NCBI GenBank assembly: GCA_026014815.1
Contig: JAOZHP010000031.1
Span: 25,608-89,607 of the forward strand
Length of the DNA: 64,000 bases
Origin: Candidatus Bathyarchaeota archaeon
Lineage (GTDB): Archaea; Thermoproteota; Bathyarchaeia; TCS64
Reading direction: 5' to 3'
Shown: positions 33,014-42,436 of the stretch, piece after piece
How the letters are laid out: each line of letters opens with the position of its first letter
Position numbering within the stretch: position 1 is the first letter of the stretch
Made by a program: the position numbers and the translations under genes
Notes under the pieces: model-generated
What the model was told of the DNA's origin: nothing
Databases searched by the model: none
Seen by the model: the letters and a program-made list of their open reading frames with translations, nothing else

Positions 33014-34707
33014 AACATGGCGGTGAGGTACTCTGGGAAAGGCCATGCAACGAGACAGCCGTCAAGGAACTTTACGTCATCAAAGCCAAGACCCCTGAGA
33101 ATCCTCTCAGCGTTATACGCTCTAACCCCGATGATACAGATAGTAACTATTTCCTTCCCACTAGGGATCTCATCCACACGTGCTTCAAGCTCATCCACCG
33201 GAATATTCACAGTCCTTTCATCCCTGAAGGTGCATGCCTCGCATTCATTCTCACGCCTGATATCCAGAAGCACAAAATCCTCGTCACTATCCAGTTTAGC
33301 CTTCAACTCCATAGCGCTGATACCATGAGCGTTGCCCTGAATCTTGTTCCTGAGCACGTTAGCAGCGTGACCTATACCGTCAATAGCGGTACTATAAGGA
33401 GGCGCGTAACCCAGATCAAGGTCAGCGACAGCCTTCAGGTTAGACCCGAATGTGATCGCGGTAGCAGCCACATCGATGCGTTTGATACCGTCACCCTCGC
33501 CAACCACCTGGCATCCAAGCAGCCTACAGCTCTCCCGGTCAGCCACCAGCTTGATCACAGTGTATTTGGCACCCGGAATATAGCTGCTGTAATCATACCT
33601 CGGAGCCACAGTCGTCACAACATCGTAACCAAGCTCCCTAGCCTTTCTCTCAGTGAGGCCAGTAGTACCGCAGTTATGCCCGAGGATTTTAAAGACAGCC
33701 GTCCCCAGCACCCCGGGGAACCTTGTTCCCATTCCGTGAATGTTATCCGCGATGATCCTGCCATGCTTGTTAGCGGTGCTACCGAGGGGAACAAACACCT
33801 TCTCACCTGACACCAGATGGGTGCATTCCACACAGTCACCGCCTGCGTAGATATCAGGATCACTGGTTTGCATGTACTCGTTAACAGCTATAGCCCTCGA
33901 AGGACCGATATCCAGACCTGCGTCCACTGCTAGCTCAGTGTTAGGCCTGACGCCGATCGCGATTATCACAATATCTGCATCGACTCTCCTTCCGTCACCA
34001 GTCTCAACGCCGGCAACCTTTCCCGAGCCGTCGCCAATGATTCTGCTAACCGCGCTGCCCTTCACGATAGTTACACCCTTATCTTCTAGGTATTTTTCCA
34101 GAAGCAGCGCCATCTCCTCATCCAGAAGAGCTGGTACGATGTACGGCATCATCTCAAGCACAGTGACCTCGCAGCCTCTCGCCACGAAGGCGCCACATGT
34201 CTCAATACCGATGAGTCCTCCTCCGACCACGGCCACCTTCTTGGCTCCCGCATCCACTGCCATCTTTATCGCCTTGGCATCATGTGGAGTATACAGCCTG
34301 TGAACCCCCTTGAGGTCGGTTCCCTCCATACGCGGCACAAAGGGCCTAGCGCCAGTGCCCAACACAAGCTTATCATAAGGTAGATCCCGTGTCTCATCAT
34401 TTCTGAGGTCCTTCACGGTGACGGTCTTATCCTCCCTGTTGATCTTGAGGGCCTCCGTCATGTCGTAGACCGTCACGTTCTTGTTCCTCTTGAAGAAGGA
34501 GGCATCCCTGATGGTGACGCCGCCGAGAAGCTCCTCGTATTCCTTGATAATGTCCTCTATGTAGAAGGGCATCCCACAGCCGGCGTAGCTCAGCAGGTCA
34601 CCTCTCTCAACTATAGTGATCTCGGCGTCCGGCTCAAGCCTCCTAAGCCTCGCAGCCGTCTTTGGGCCCGTAGCGACACCGCCGATAATGAGAATGTTTT
34701 TCGCCAA
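33010..34707 (-). CDS. CoA-disulfide reductase / NADH oxidase-like flavoprotein with C-terminal rhodanese
   Basis: 565 residues. FAD-binding starts at ILIIGGVATGPKTAARLRR; the redox-active Cys is Cys44 in YAGCGMPFYI, as in CoA-disulfide reductases; NAD binding is at VAVVGGGLIGIETCGAF; DPDIYAGGDCVE closes the FAD site. The C-terminal 95 residues are a rhodanese domain with Cys in IVTICIIGVRAYNAER. Fused forms reduce CoA disulfide, persulfide or polysulfide with NAD(P)H, so a role in sulfur or redox balance is expected. The ATG is at 34707. Confidence 0.93.
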   Translation of the reverse strand: MAKNILIIGGVATGPKTAARLRRLEPDAEITIVERGDLLSYAGCGMPFYIEDIIKEYEELLGGVTIRDASFFKRNKNVTVYDMTEALKINREDKTVTVKDLRNDETRDLPYDKLVLGTGARPFVPRMEGTDLKGVHRLYTPHDAKAIKMAVDAGAKKVAVVGGGLIGIETCGAFVARGCEVTVLEMMPYIVPALLDEEMALLLEKYLEDKGVTIVKGSAVSRIIGDGSGKVAGVETGDGRRVDADIVIIAIGVRPNTELAVDAGLDIGPSRAIAVNEYMQTSDPDIYAGGDCVECTHLVSGEKVFVPLGSTANKHGRIIADNIHGMGTRFPGVLGTAVFKILGHNCGTTGLTERKARELGYDVVTTVAPRYDYSSYIPGAKYTVIKLVADRESCRLLGCQVVGEGDGIKRIDVAATAITFGSNLKAVADLDLGYAPPYSTAIDGIGHAANVLRNKIQGNAHGISAMELKAKLDSDEDFVLLDIRRENECEACTFRDERTVNIPVDELEARVDEIPSGKEIVTICIIGVRAYNAERILRGLGFDDVKFLDGCLVAWPFPEYLTAMF

Positions 34708-34753
34708 TTTAGATTCCTAAAAAATGAATACGGGTCCAATATATAGAGTAGGG

Positions 34754-35551
34754 TTAAAGGACCCGGAAGAACTCCCTGAGCCGGGTCTCCATAGGCTTCC
34801 CCATGGCGTAGGTATTGTGCTCCACGTCGGCGAAGAGCTCAAGCGTCACGTCGGCGCCAGCAGCTCTCAACGCCTCTGCCAGCGGCTTCGCGTTTGTATC
34901 AGCGGGGATGTTCTCGTCCCGAGCACCATGGTAGATAACCACCTTGGGTAGCTTCACTCCTTTCTTCAATGCCTGAAGCCTCGGCATCGGGTCATGGTCA
35001 ACGATCCTTGCGATAGCCTCATCGTCAGGGGTATCCTCGGGAACACCATACGCCTTCAAGCAGACATCCTTGAACTTCTGCTCCCTGACACACGTCGAAA
35101 GGTGAGCGACTGCCTGCATCACCGCCAACGCCTTAACCCTCCCAGCGAAGGGACCCAGCACACTATTCCAGATAAGTGCGCCACCAAGGCCTCCGCCCAT
35201 CAATCCCAGTCTTGAGGTGTCCAAGCCCTCGACTCCGTCAAGGTACTCCAGTAAGGCACCGTTCGCCTCCACTGCACAACTGTTACCCCAGTGGTCACCG
35301 CATGCGTGGCTCCCAGCCACAGCACAGCCCGAGTCCTCCATCGCAGCCCTAAGGTACGCAGTCTTGCTATCCGTGTCAAGCCAGTCTGATTCTTCCTCCC
35401 TCACGTAGCCCCTCGCGCCGTGATGGTGTATAAGGACAGGCGCCGGTTTTGTAGGATCAAAACTCGGTGGTGTCCAGACGTAGCACCACTCGCCTCCAGC
35501 CTTGAAGTATACTTTCTGTTCTCCTTTCTCAAGCTTCATATCAGTCAACAT
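34754..35551 (-). CDS. alpha/beta-hydrolase fold protein lacking the nucleophile serine
   Basis: 265 residues with the dienelactone-hydrolase/prolyl-oligopeptidase-like core: PAPVLIHHHGARGY (oxyanion strand), a nucleophile elbow RLGLMGGGLGGALIW, an acid in IYHGARDENIPADTN and a His in FADVEHNTYAMG. The elbow normally reads G-x-S-x-G; here the Ser position is Gly (GGA). I checked this on the complementary strand. The protein is therefore either catalytically dead by the standard mechanism, or a binding protein, or a sequence error. No signal peptide is seen. It is divergent from the Old-yellow-enzyme gene. Confidence 0.85.
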   Translation of the reverse strand: MLTDMKLEKGEQKVYFKAGGEWCYVWTPPSFDPTKPAPVLIHHHGARGYVREEESDWLDTDSKTAYLRAAMEDSGCAVAGSHACGDHWGNSCAVEANGALLEYLDGVEGLDTSRLGLMGGGLGGALIWNSVLGPFAGRVKALAVMQAVAHLSTCVREQKFKDVCLKAYGVPEDTPDDEAIARIVDHDPMPRLQALKKGVKLPKVVIYHGARDENIPADTNAKPLAEALRAAGADVTLELFADVEHNTYAMGKPMETRLREFFRVL

Positions 35552-35625
35552 TATTTCTGTGGCTTGATACTAAAAACTATTCGAGGCGAGTAACCTTGAA
35601 TAAGCGAGATGCATGCATTTCTCCC

Positions 35626-36690
35626 ATGTCTAATCTTTTCGAGCCCTACGTCATCCGTGACATGGTGATAAGGAACCGTTTCATGAGAAGCGCAACCACC
35701 AGCGCCTACGCTGAAGAAGACGGAACAGTCAACGACCCCATAATCCGGGTATATGAACGCCTCAGCAAAGGCGAGGTCGGTCTCATAGTCAAGGGTCACC
35801 TCTACGTAACCGACAATGGGAAAGCCCACAAAGGAATGGCAGGCATCAGCAACGACAAACACATCCCCGGCCTCCGGAAGCTAACAGACGCGGTGCATAA
35901 ACACGGCGGAAGGATCGTGGCTCAGATAAACCACGCAGGAGTAGTCTATCAACCAGACCGGGCGGGCCCAAGTGTGTACAGTGAGGGCGACTGGACCGCC
36001 AGAGAGATGACCATCAACGAGATCGAGTCAACCATCGAGGCGTACAGTGACGCAGCTGAACGAGCCATGCAGTCAGGGTTCGACGGAGTCCAGATCCATG
36101 GAGCCCACGGGTACCTCATAAGCCAGTTCCTCAGCAGCCTCAGCAACACGCGAACAGACAAGTGGGGAGGCAGTCTGGAGAACAGGATGAGATTCCTGAA
36201 CGAGGTCTACGACGAGGTCAGAGGCAGGATAGGCAACGATCCGGTGCTCATCAAGATTAACAGCGACGACTTTAGCCAAGGATTCACGGTAGATGACAGC
36301 GTCAAGGTAGCTAAAAACCTACGTGATAAAGGAATAGACCTCATCGAGGTCAGTGGAGGAGGACGAGGCGAGCAGAAAGAGTTGAGACCCAGAGCCAAGA
36401 GCACGGACCCAGACCTCAGCGAATTAGCTTTCGGAGGCCACGCAGCAAAGATCAGGGAAGCCTCCAAGCCTACACCAATGGCGCTGGTCTACGGGTTCAG
36501 TAAACTGGAGACAATGCAGAAGGCGGTTGACAGCGACCTCATAGACATGATAAGCCTAAGCAGGCCCTACATCAGGGAGCCTGACCTTGTCAAGAACCTG
36601 AAGGCGGGGCAAACCGAGGCAACATGCATCAGATGCGATGGCTGTCGCGCAGCCTTCGGAAACGCCATCATGACCTGTGTGTTAGAGTAA
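35626..36690 (+). CDS. Old yellow enzyme family NADH:flavin oxidoreductase
   Basis: 354 residues from the ATG at 35626 (MSNLFEPYVIRDMVIRNRFM); the open frame starts 10 codons earlier at a TTG. FMN/substrate-site motifs are clear: QINHAGVV, FDGVQIHGAHGYLISQFLS, RTDKWGGSLENRMRF and MISLSRPYIREPDLV. The C-terminal CIRCDGCRAAF keeps two to three Cys but is shorter than the 4Fe-4S motif of enoate/trimethylamine-type enzymes, so a single FMN domain is expected. It would reduce activated alkenes with NAD(P)H. Confidence 0.92.
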   Translation: MSNLFEPYVIRDMVIRNRFMRSATTSAYAEEDGTVNDPIIRVYERLSKGEVGLIVKGHLYVTDNGKAHKGMAGISNDKHIPGLRKLTDAVHKHGGRIVAQINHAGVVYQPDRAGPSVYSEGDWTAREMTINEIESTIEAYSDAAERAMQSGFDGVQIHGAHGYLISQFLSSLSNTRTDKWGGSLENRMRFLNEVYDEVRGRIGNDPVLIKINSDDFSQGFTVDDSVKVAKNLRDKGIDLIEVSGGGRGEQKELRPRAKSTDPDLSELAFGGHAAKIREASKPTPMALVYGFSKLETMQKAVDSDLIDMISLSRPYIREPDLVKNLKAGQTEATCIRCDGCRAAFGNAIMTCVLE

Positions 36691-38262
36691 ACCCGTCACT
36701 GGCTTCTCTTTTCTTTCCAATAATCTCCGATACCATCTTCTGAGTCTCTGCACTGACTCAGAGTCACCGCCGGTGATGCCGTTCGGGAAGAAGGTAAGCG
36801 TGACAACGAGGAACAGCAGGGGAAGAAGCCCGGCCCATGTCTCGATAGCTAGACCTATTATCCTATAGAGCAGGTTCTTCAACACGTCTTGTGCCAGCGC
36901 CACGAAGAGACCGCCAATAATGGCGCCATAGATGCTGTACAGTCCCCCCAAGATTGAGCCTGTCATGATGTTAATAATTAGGCCGTCAGTACCTCCCACT
37001 CCCATACCCCTATGCAATGTGATGATGCTTCCCGCTAATGCGCTGAGAGCCCCTGAGATAAACCATGACGCACAGTGAGCCCGATGAGTGTTGATGCCGA
37101 TAGTGGCTGCGAGGTCCTCGTTCTCGGAGGTTGCACGTAGACTAAGACCTATCTTGTTTTTTGTGAGGAAGTATCTGAGGCCAACCACCAGTAAGATGCA
37201 GGTGATGGTGCTGATGAAGGCGATTCCCGGTATCCCCCTGTAACCAAAGTCAAAGTACCGCAGGTTGTATCCTCTGCTAGCGTATCCTCCCCAGTACCTT
37301 GACCAGTAGTTGAAAATGGCCAACACGCTGGGCATAACGTAACCCACCACGAGGAAAGTCAGGGTCAACGTGATCTCCTGGTAACCGCCGTGACGTCTTA
37401 TAGGCTTCACGACGCCGATGTACAGCAGCACACCGAGTACTCCCCCTGCTAATGCAACGAACGGCCAAGTATCGTAGGGATTGAAGTGGAGGAACCTAGT
37501 CAGGTAGAAGCTCACCATGGCGCCGATAGCCGCATAGCTGGTGTGAGCAAAGTTCAGGAAACCCTCCATCATGTACGTGAAAGTGAAGCCCACACAGAGA
37601 ATGATCATCAGGTTCACATTGATCAACGTATTCACATCGAAGGGCAGGTCCAGCTCATCTGGGCCGTCCGGTGTCTGCCCCGGGTAATGGCACCTCAGAG
37701 TTGACACTGAGTGATTAAATAGCTCGAAGAGATACGTCTCGTTGAAGCCCTCGGGGCTGTCGAACATCAACGTCACGGTCCTATCCGAGTTGTTACAGTC
37801 CCAGAAACCCACATAACCGAGACGTGTCTCATTCACCGTCATTCTGGTGAACCGGGTGTACTGGAAGACATGTCTCTCCACTGTGGTGTTCACCTGCTCA
37901 CCTAAAACGTAGGCAGTGTCCACCGTGTCAGTGAAGTTATACGACCTCTCAAGTGCCCTCTCAAAGCTCATAGCCGAGGTCTCGTTCCATGTAACCACAA
38001 CTCCCGGCTGATCAGTCTCGTTATCATAGAGAACCCTGAAAAAGAGACCCTCCATGTACTCTAGGTCTCCCTCACCCAGCCTACTGAAGTTGAACCTCAT
38101 CCCTGAAACAGACTCAAAGTTTACTCCAGCGCCACCGTACCCCTCATACACGTTGGGCTCGGCCTCGATCCCCTCCCAGTAGAGGAAAAAGTTCACTGCT
38201 GTGACAAGGACAGCAAGAGCTACAACCGCTGCGAAAATGTTCCGGTTGATCCTTGTCTCCAT
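36682..38262 (-). CDS. branched-chain amino acid-type ABC permease with an extracytoplasmic N-terminal domain
   Basis: 526 residues. Residues about 215-510 form a LivH/LivM-type permease with roughly eight helices (MIILCVGFTFTYMMEGFLNFAHTSYAAIGAM is the typical start; GLSLRATSENEDLAATIGIN is the cytoplasmic coupling loop). Before it lies one membrane helix and about 180 residues likely outside the cell, rich in aromatic and acidic residues with many N-x-S/T sites. No cognate ATPase, second permease or binding protein lies next to it. The extra domain might act as a built-in substrate collector. The ATG is at 38262, 11 bases after the upstream DUF1624 gene, so the two may be cotranscribed. Confidence 0.88.
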   Translation of the reverse strand: METRINRNIFAAVVALAVLVTAVNFFLYWEGIEAEPNVYEGYGGAGVNFESVSGMRFNFSRLGEGDLEYMEGLFFRVLYDNETDQPGVVVTWNETSAMSFERALERSYNFTDTVDTAYVLGEQVNTTVERHVFQYTRFTRMTVNETRLGYVGFWDCNNSDRTVTLMFDSPEGFNETYLFELFNHSVSTLRCHYPGQTPDGPDELDLPFDVNTLINVNLMIILCVGFTFTYMMEGFLNFAHTSYAAIGAMVSFYLTRFLHFNPYDTWPFVALAGGVLGVLLYIGVVKPIRRHGGYQEITLTLTFLVVGYVMPSVLAIFNYWSRYWGGYASRGYNLRYFDFGYRGIPGIAFISTITCILLVVGLRYFLTKNKIGLSLRATSENEDLAATIGINTHRAHCASWFISGALSALAGSIITLHRGMGVGGTDGLIINIMTGSILGGLYSIYGAIIGGLFVALAQDVLKNLLYRIIGLAIETWAGLLPLLFLVVTLTFFPNGITGGDSESVQRLRRWYRRLLERKEKPVTGLL

Positions 38263-38273
38263 TCAATCTCCTC

Positions 38274-39443
38274 CTAGATGTACTGCAGTATCGAACCTGG
38301 GTTTGCCCGTTTCACCTTCTCATATCTTTTGCATAACTGGTTCAACGCAAGCAACCCGACGACCCAGAGCCCGAGAGTAGGCATCATAGGCATGAAGAAG
38401 GGAGGTGAACGCACCCCAGGTAACCTGAGTCTGTAAAGCCAAAGATGAGTCAGGTAGAAGAACAAGGGTGTCCTTCCGAACAACAGTATAGCCCCCGTGA
38501 CCCCCTCCTTTAACCTTAGTTTATCCTGCAATCTCAAGCCATAAGACAGGAACAGACACATCCCCCCTAGCGTCCAAAGCAGGAACGCCACACTGGGAGG
38601 ATACTTAGACACATACAGCCAATCAACGAGGCTCCACCCTTGCCTCGGGAGCAGGTTACCGTAACTGTTCACTCCCCTCACGACGATGAACATAGCGATG
38701 GACGCTAGACCTATCTTCTTTAACGGCTCTCTCAGTTCCTTCACCTGCTCAGAAGTGTATCCACTGATAAGTGAGCCTAAGACCCAGCCAAGCCCCATGA
38801 CCCCGATCCACGGGATTATGGGATATAGCCCAACATAGGGCTCCCACACGAAGTTGGGCTCATGAATGATGACCCTCAGGTACCATCCCCACCAGACATT
38901 AGCAGGAATAAAGTCCAGCTTCAGGAAGTTGTGATTAAGGATGATAAGAAGACTGGACACAAGAATCACCGACAGGGGGAGTTTCCTAGCCACGCTGAAT
39001 ATGATGAAGCAGGCGCCTATACAGGCGATGACACCGAAGTAGAGCCACGGTGTAACAAAGGCCGGTGAAACTACCAGAACCTCAAGCACCAAGAGTACCA
39101 ACCCCCTGATGATCATCCTACTGGTAACGCTTATCTCGGACTCGCCTCTGCCCACACGTTTAATGGTAGATAACGCGAGAACCGTTCCCGCGAGGAAGAT
39201 GAACGTGGGAGCACAGTAGTGACTCACGAAACGTGCCAGAAACCAAGTGGTATTAAGAAACCCCGGAGCAAAGCCCATGACTCCCTCACCTCCATGATGG
39301 AAACGGTTCCAGAAACCTGAGACATGATCCCACGCCATAATAATCATGACAAGGCCTCGGGCGAAATCAATGAAGTCAAGGCGCCCAGTCGACTTCCTGA
39401 CGGTATTTCCAGCCGAAGCCATGAACAATAACCCGGTGATCAT
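38274..39443 (-). CDS. DUF1624 / YeiB-like multi-pass membrane protein
   Basis: 389 residues with about ten membrane helices. The start has RLDFIDFARGLVMIIMAWDH and GFWNRFHHGGEG, the signature of the DUF1624/heparan-alpha-glucosaminide N-acetyltransferase-like family, whose Asp/His residues at the first helix are thought to be catalytic. Members probably transfer acyl groups across the membrane. It is divergent from the M20 gene and heads a two-gene unit with the ABC permease. The substrate is unknown. Confidence 0.85.
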   Translation of the reverse strand: MITGLLFMASAGNTVRKSTGRLDFIDFARGLVMIIMAWDHVSGFWNRFHHGGEGVMGFAPGFLNTTWFLARFVSHYCAPTFIFLAGTVLALSTIKRVGRGESEISVTSRMIIRGLVLLVLEVLVVSPAFVTPWLYFGVIACIGACFIIFSVARKLPLSVILVSSLLIILNHNFLKLDFIPANVWWGWYLRVIIHEPNFVWEPYVGLYPIIPWIGVMGLGWVLGSLISGYTSEQVKELREPLKKIGLASIAMFIVVRGVNSYGNLLPRQGWSLVDWLYVSKYPPSVAFLLWTLGGMCLFLSYGLRLQDKLRLKEGVTGAILLFGRTPLFFYLTHLWLYRLRLPGVRSPPFFMPMMPTLGLWVVGLLALNQLCKRYEKVKRANPGSILQYI

Positions 39444-39512
39444 TATATGAGCTTTACAATCTACCGAGCCAAGTATTACATAGATGTACTGACTGATTCT
39501 TCACTGAGTTTT

Positions 39513-40844
39513 ATGGTATCCAGTCAAGAACAATCCGTCTTCAAGTACATCGAGGACCATCGAGACCAAATGATCCGGTACCTCCAGAGCCTCGTCAAGG
39601 TGGACACCCAGACACCGCCGGGTCTTAACTACGATACCATCTGCGACATAATGGCTAACAGGTTCAACGAGTTAAACTGCGAGACAAGCATCCACGAGGC
39701 CACCGAGAAATACATGAACCTCAGCGGAGCCACCCATATGGGTCTTGAGGGGCCACGAAGCAACGTCGTAGCCATCTACAAGGGTCACAGTGACGGCCCC
39801 ACGTTACACATCAGCGCTCACACGGACTGCGCAGCCATACAGGAGGAAGGATGGACAGTAGACCCACTCGGAGGCAAGGTAACCACGGACACACCTTACG
39901 AGAAAAGCATCCACGACAAGGGCGGCGGATACATCTGGGGAAGAGGCGTGGCAGACGACAAGGGAGAGGTAGCGGCCCTAACCCTTGCACTCGCAGCCAT
40001 CCATGAACTCGACATCAAGATGAAAGGAGATCTAATCCTCACGGGAAACTGCGACGAGGAGATAGGAGGCGTAGCAGGTCTCGGGTACCTCATCAAGGAA
40101 GGCATCGTCAAGGCCGATATGGGCATCCAGCTCGACGGAGGATTATCAGGGATCGGCCTCGCGGCACAAGGCAGGACAAGGTTCATGGTCAAGACCCGCG
40201 GTGTCAGCTTCCACGGACAGGTCCCTATCCTTGGAGTCAACGCCATCGAGAAGATGAGCAAACTCAACGTGGCTCTCACCGATTACTGGAGAAACGTTCT
40301 CCTTAAACGCAAGGTTCCCGTCCCAGGCATCGACCTCGGGGCAGCGCTCAAAGAGAAAGGCATAGACACTCTCACAGCCATGCTGAACATAGGCACCATC
40401 AAGGGAGGCGTACAGGGAGCCACAGTACCCGATCTCTGCGAGGAAGAGGTGCTCCGCGGGATGGTACCGGGAGAGACCTTCCAGGAAGTATATGACGAGT
40501 TCAAGGCAGTACTGGACGGAGTCAAGGCCACTGACGCTGAGCTGGAGTACGAGTTAGATGTCATCAACTTCAGGGAGGGATACGTGGTCGAGGCAACCGA
40601 TCCCTACGCTTTGAGCTGTCAAGCCATGATCCAGGAGGCAACAGGCATGAAGCTTCCATTCACTGGCACACTGGCCAGCACCGACATGAACTATCAGGTA
40701 GTGGATGGAGGAATGCCGTGCGTCAACTTTGGTGTCGGTGGAACATACTCAAGGGGACATAAACAGGACGAGAACGCCAGCATCGACGAGATAATCGTGT
40801 GCGCTAAGGCCGTGGCACTAATAATCATGAGGAAACTTAGGTAA
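39513..40844 (+). CDS. M20 family metallopeptidase, ArgE/DapE-like
   Basis: 443 residues from the ATG at 39513 (MVSSQEQSVFKYI); an in-frame ATG at 39447 adds 22 residues that do not look like the family. Metal and catalytic residues are intact: LHISAHTDCAA, GRGVADDKGEVA, NCDEEIGG and a C-terminal SRGHKQDENASIDE carrying the last His. The enzyme removes acyl or aminoacyl groups from amino acids or dipeptides. It begins 69 bases from the divergent DUF1624 gene. Confidence 0.92.
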   Translation: MVSSQEQSVFKYIEDHRDQMIRYLQSLVKVDTQTPPGLNYDTICDIMANRFNELNCETSIHEATEKYMNLSGATHMGLEGPRSNVVAIYKGHSDGPTLHISAHTDCAAIQEEGWTVDPLGGKVTTDTPYEKSIHDKGGGYIWGRGVADDKGEVAALTLALAAIHELDIKMKGDLILTGNCDEEIGGVAGLGYLIKEGIVKADMGIQLDGGLSGIGLAAQGRTRFMVKTRGVSFHGQVPILGVNAIEKMSKLNVALTDYWRNVLLKRKVPVPGIDLGAALKEKGIDTLTAMLNIGTIKGGVQGATVPDLCEEEVLRGMVPGETFQEVYDEFKAVLDGVKATDAELEYELDVINFREGYVVEATDPYALSCQAMIQEATGMKLPFTGTLASTDMNYQVVDGGMPCVNFGVGGTYSRGHKQDENASIDEIIVCAKAVALIIMRKLR

Positions 40845-40877
40845 CTCCTGAACACCTTTTCTTGGCTTACTGGCGCA

Positions 40878-40889
40878 TATTAAATACCG
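40878..40889 (+). promoter_or_regulatory. TATA-like box (ATATTAAATACC) before the aldehyde dehydrogenase
   Basis: About 57 bases before the ATG at 40946, giving a predicted leader of around 30 bases. The box is clear; its use is inferred. Confidence 0.4.
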
Positions 40890-40945
40890 CTTTCATCAAG
40901 TAATCAACATCAAAACCTGAATCAATCAGGGACGTGTAATAAAAA

Positions 40946-42436
40946 ATGGTCATACTAGAAGAGCCCATCAAGGGCGTAATGAAAATCAAGAACTATGTCG
41001 ATGGAGACTGGGTCGAGTCAACTTCAAGCGAGTACCGTGACATCGTCAACCCAGCCACCCAGAAGACAATAGCTAAGGTTCCCCTTGGAAACGAGGAAGA
41101 CGTCAAGGCAGCCATAGACGCAGCTAACGACGCGTTCCCAAGCTGGAGACGAACCACTCCACTCACCCGTGCACGCTACTTCTTCAGGCTCAAGGCGCTG
41201 CTGGAGGAAAACTTCGAGGCCCTCGCCCGTGTCTGCACCATGGAGCACGGCAAGATAATCGACGAGAGCCGAGGTGAGATACGTCGAGGCATCGAGAACG
41301 TGGAAGTAGCCGCAGGAATCCCCAGCCTCATGATGGGGTACAACCTTGAAGACATCAGCAGAGGTATAGACGAGATACTCATCAAGCAGCCCCTCGGCGT
41401 CTTCGCGTGCATCGCCCCATTCAACTTTCCTTTCATGGTACCTCTCTGGTTCCTTCCGACAGCCGTAGCCACGGGTAACACATATGTCCTGAAGCCGAGC
41501 CCATGGACCCCTCTGTGCATGGTCAAGCTCACCGAGCTTATAGATGAAGCCGGGTTCCCGCCTGGAGTCATCAACCTCGTCAACGGCGATGTGAAGCCCG
41601 TCACAGAGATACTGAGTAACCCGGGTGTCAAAGGTGTAAGCTTCGTTGGGTCCACCAAGATAGGCAGAGACGTTATCTACAAGCAATGTGCTATCACGGG
41701 GAAACGTGTGCAGGCCCAGTGCGGAGCTAAAAACTACCTTGTTGTGATGCCCGACGCAGATGTCCCATCCACAATCTCCAGCCTCCTAAGTAGCTTCTTC
41801 GGAAACACCGGTCAACGGTGCCTCGCAGGAGCGAACCTGGTGCTCACAGGGGAAGACGAGGAGTTCAACGCGAAGATGCTTCAACTCATCAAAGACTCGG
41901 CAACCAAGATCAAGATAGGGTACGGCCTAGAGGAGGGCATCCAGATGGGTCCAATGCAAGCGGAGCAGAGGAAGAAACGAGTGCTAGGATACATCGAGAG
42001 CGGTGTTTCCGAGGGTGCGTCTCTGAAGCTTGATGGACGCAATTATGACTCGTCTGGTTATCCGGATACCTGCTTCCTTGGAGCAAGCGTCTTCGAGGAC
42101 GTGACCCCGGACATGACCATAGCCAAAGAGGAGATCTTCGGGCCAGTGATGAGCGTCATCAAGGTGAAGGACCTCGGGGAGGCCATCGAGACCATCAACA
42201 AGAGCAACTACGGGAACGCTGCAAGCATCTTCACGTCAAGCGGCAAGAATGGGCGGAGGTTCCAGTACGAAGTCGAGTGCGGAAACATCGGAGTGAACAT
42301 CGGCACCGCTGCACCCATGGCCTTCTTCCCATTCAGCGGTATGAAAGACAGCTTCTTCGGCGACCTCCACGGACAGGGAAGAGACGCAGTGGAGTTCTTC
42401 ACCGAGAACAAAGTCGTCATCCAACGGTGGCCCTAG
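40946..42436 (+). CDS. mmsA: CoA-acylating methylmalonate-semialdehyde dehydrogenase family
   Basis: 496 residues, close to the family norm. N-terminal KIKNYVDGDWVESTSSEYRD and the CoA-dependent-type features match MmsA/IolA. The catalytic Cys is in NTGQRCLAGANLV, the Rossmann glycines in GVSFVGSTKIGRD, and AKEEIFGPVMSVIK is typical. It oxidises a semialdehyde such as methylmalonate semialdehyde to an acyl-CoA with NAD+, as in valine, thymine or inositol breakdown. The ferritin-like gene begins at the very next base after its stop; a class III aminotransferase lies just beyond in opposite orientation. Confidence 0.93.
   Translation: MVILEEPIKGVMKIKNYVDGDWVESTSSEYRDIVNPATQKTIAKVPLGNEEDVKAAIDAANDAFPSWRRTTPLTRARYFFRLKALLEENFEALARVCTMEHGKIIDESRGEIRRGIENVEVAAGIPSLMMGYNLEDISRGIDEILIKQPLGVFACIAPFNFPFMVPLWFLPTAVATGNTYVLKPSPWTPLCMVKLTELIDEAGFPPGVINLVNGDVKPVTEILSNPGVKGVSFVGSTKIGRDVIYKQCAITGKRVQAQCGAKNYLVVMPDADVPSTISSLLSSFFGNTGQRCLAGANLVLTGEDEEFNAKMLQLIKDSATKIKIGYGLEEGIQMGPMQAEQRKKRVLGYIESGVSEGASLKLDGRNYDSSGYPDTCFLGASVFEDVTPDMTIAKEEIFGPVMSVIKVKDLGEAIETINKSNYGNAASIFTSSGKNGRRFQYEVECGNIGVNIGTAAPMAFFPFSGMKDSFFGDLHGQGRDAVEFFTENKVVIQRWP

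Noticed and set aside
41024..41686. 220-residue frame opposite the semialdehyde dehydrogenase
   Set aside because: Antisense shadow of a clearly recognised enzyme.
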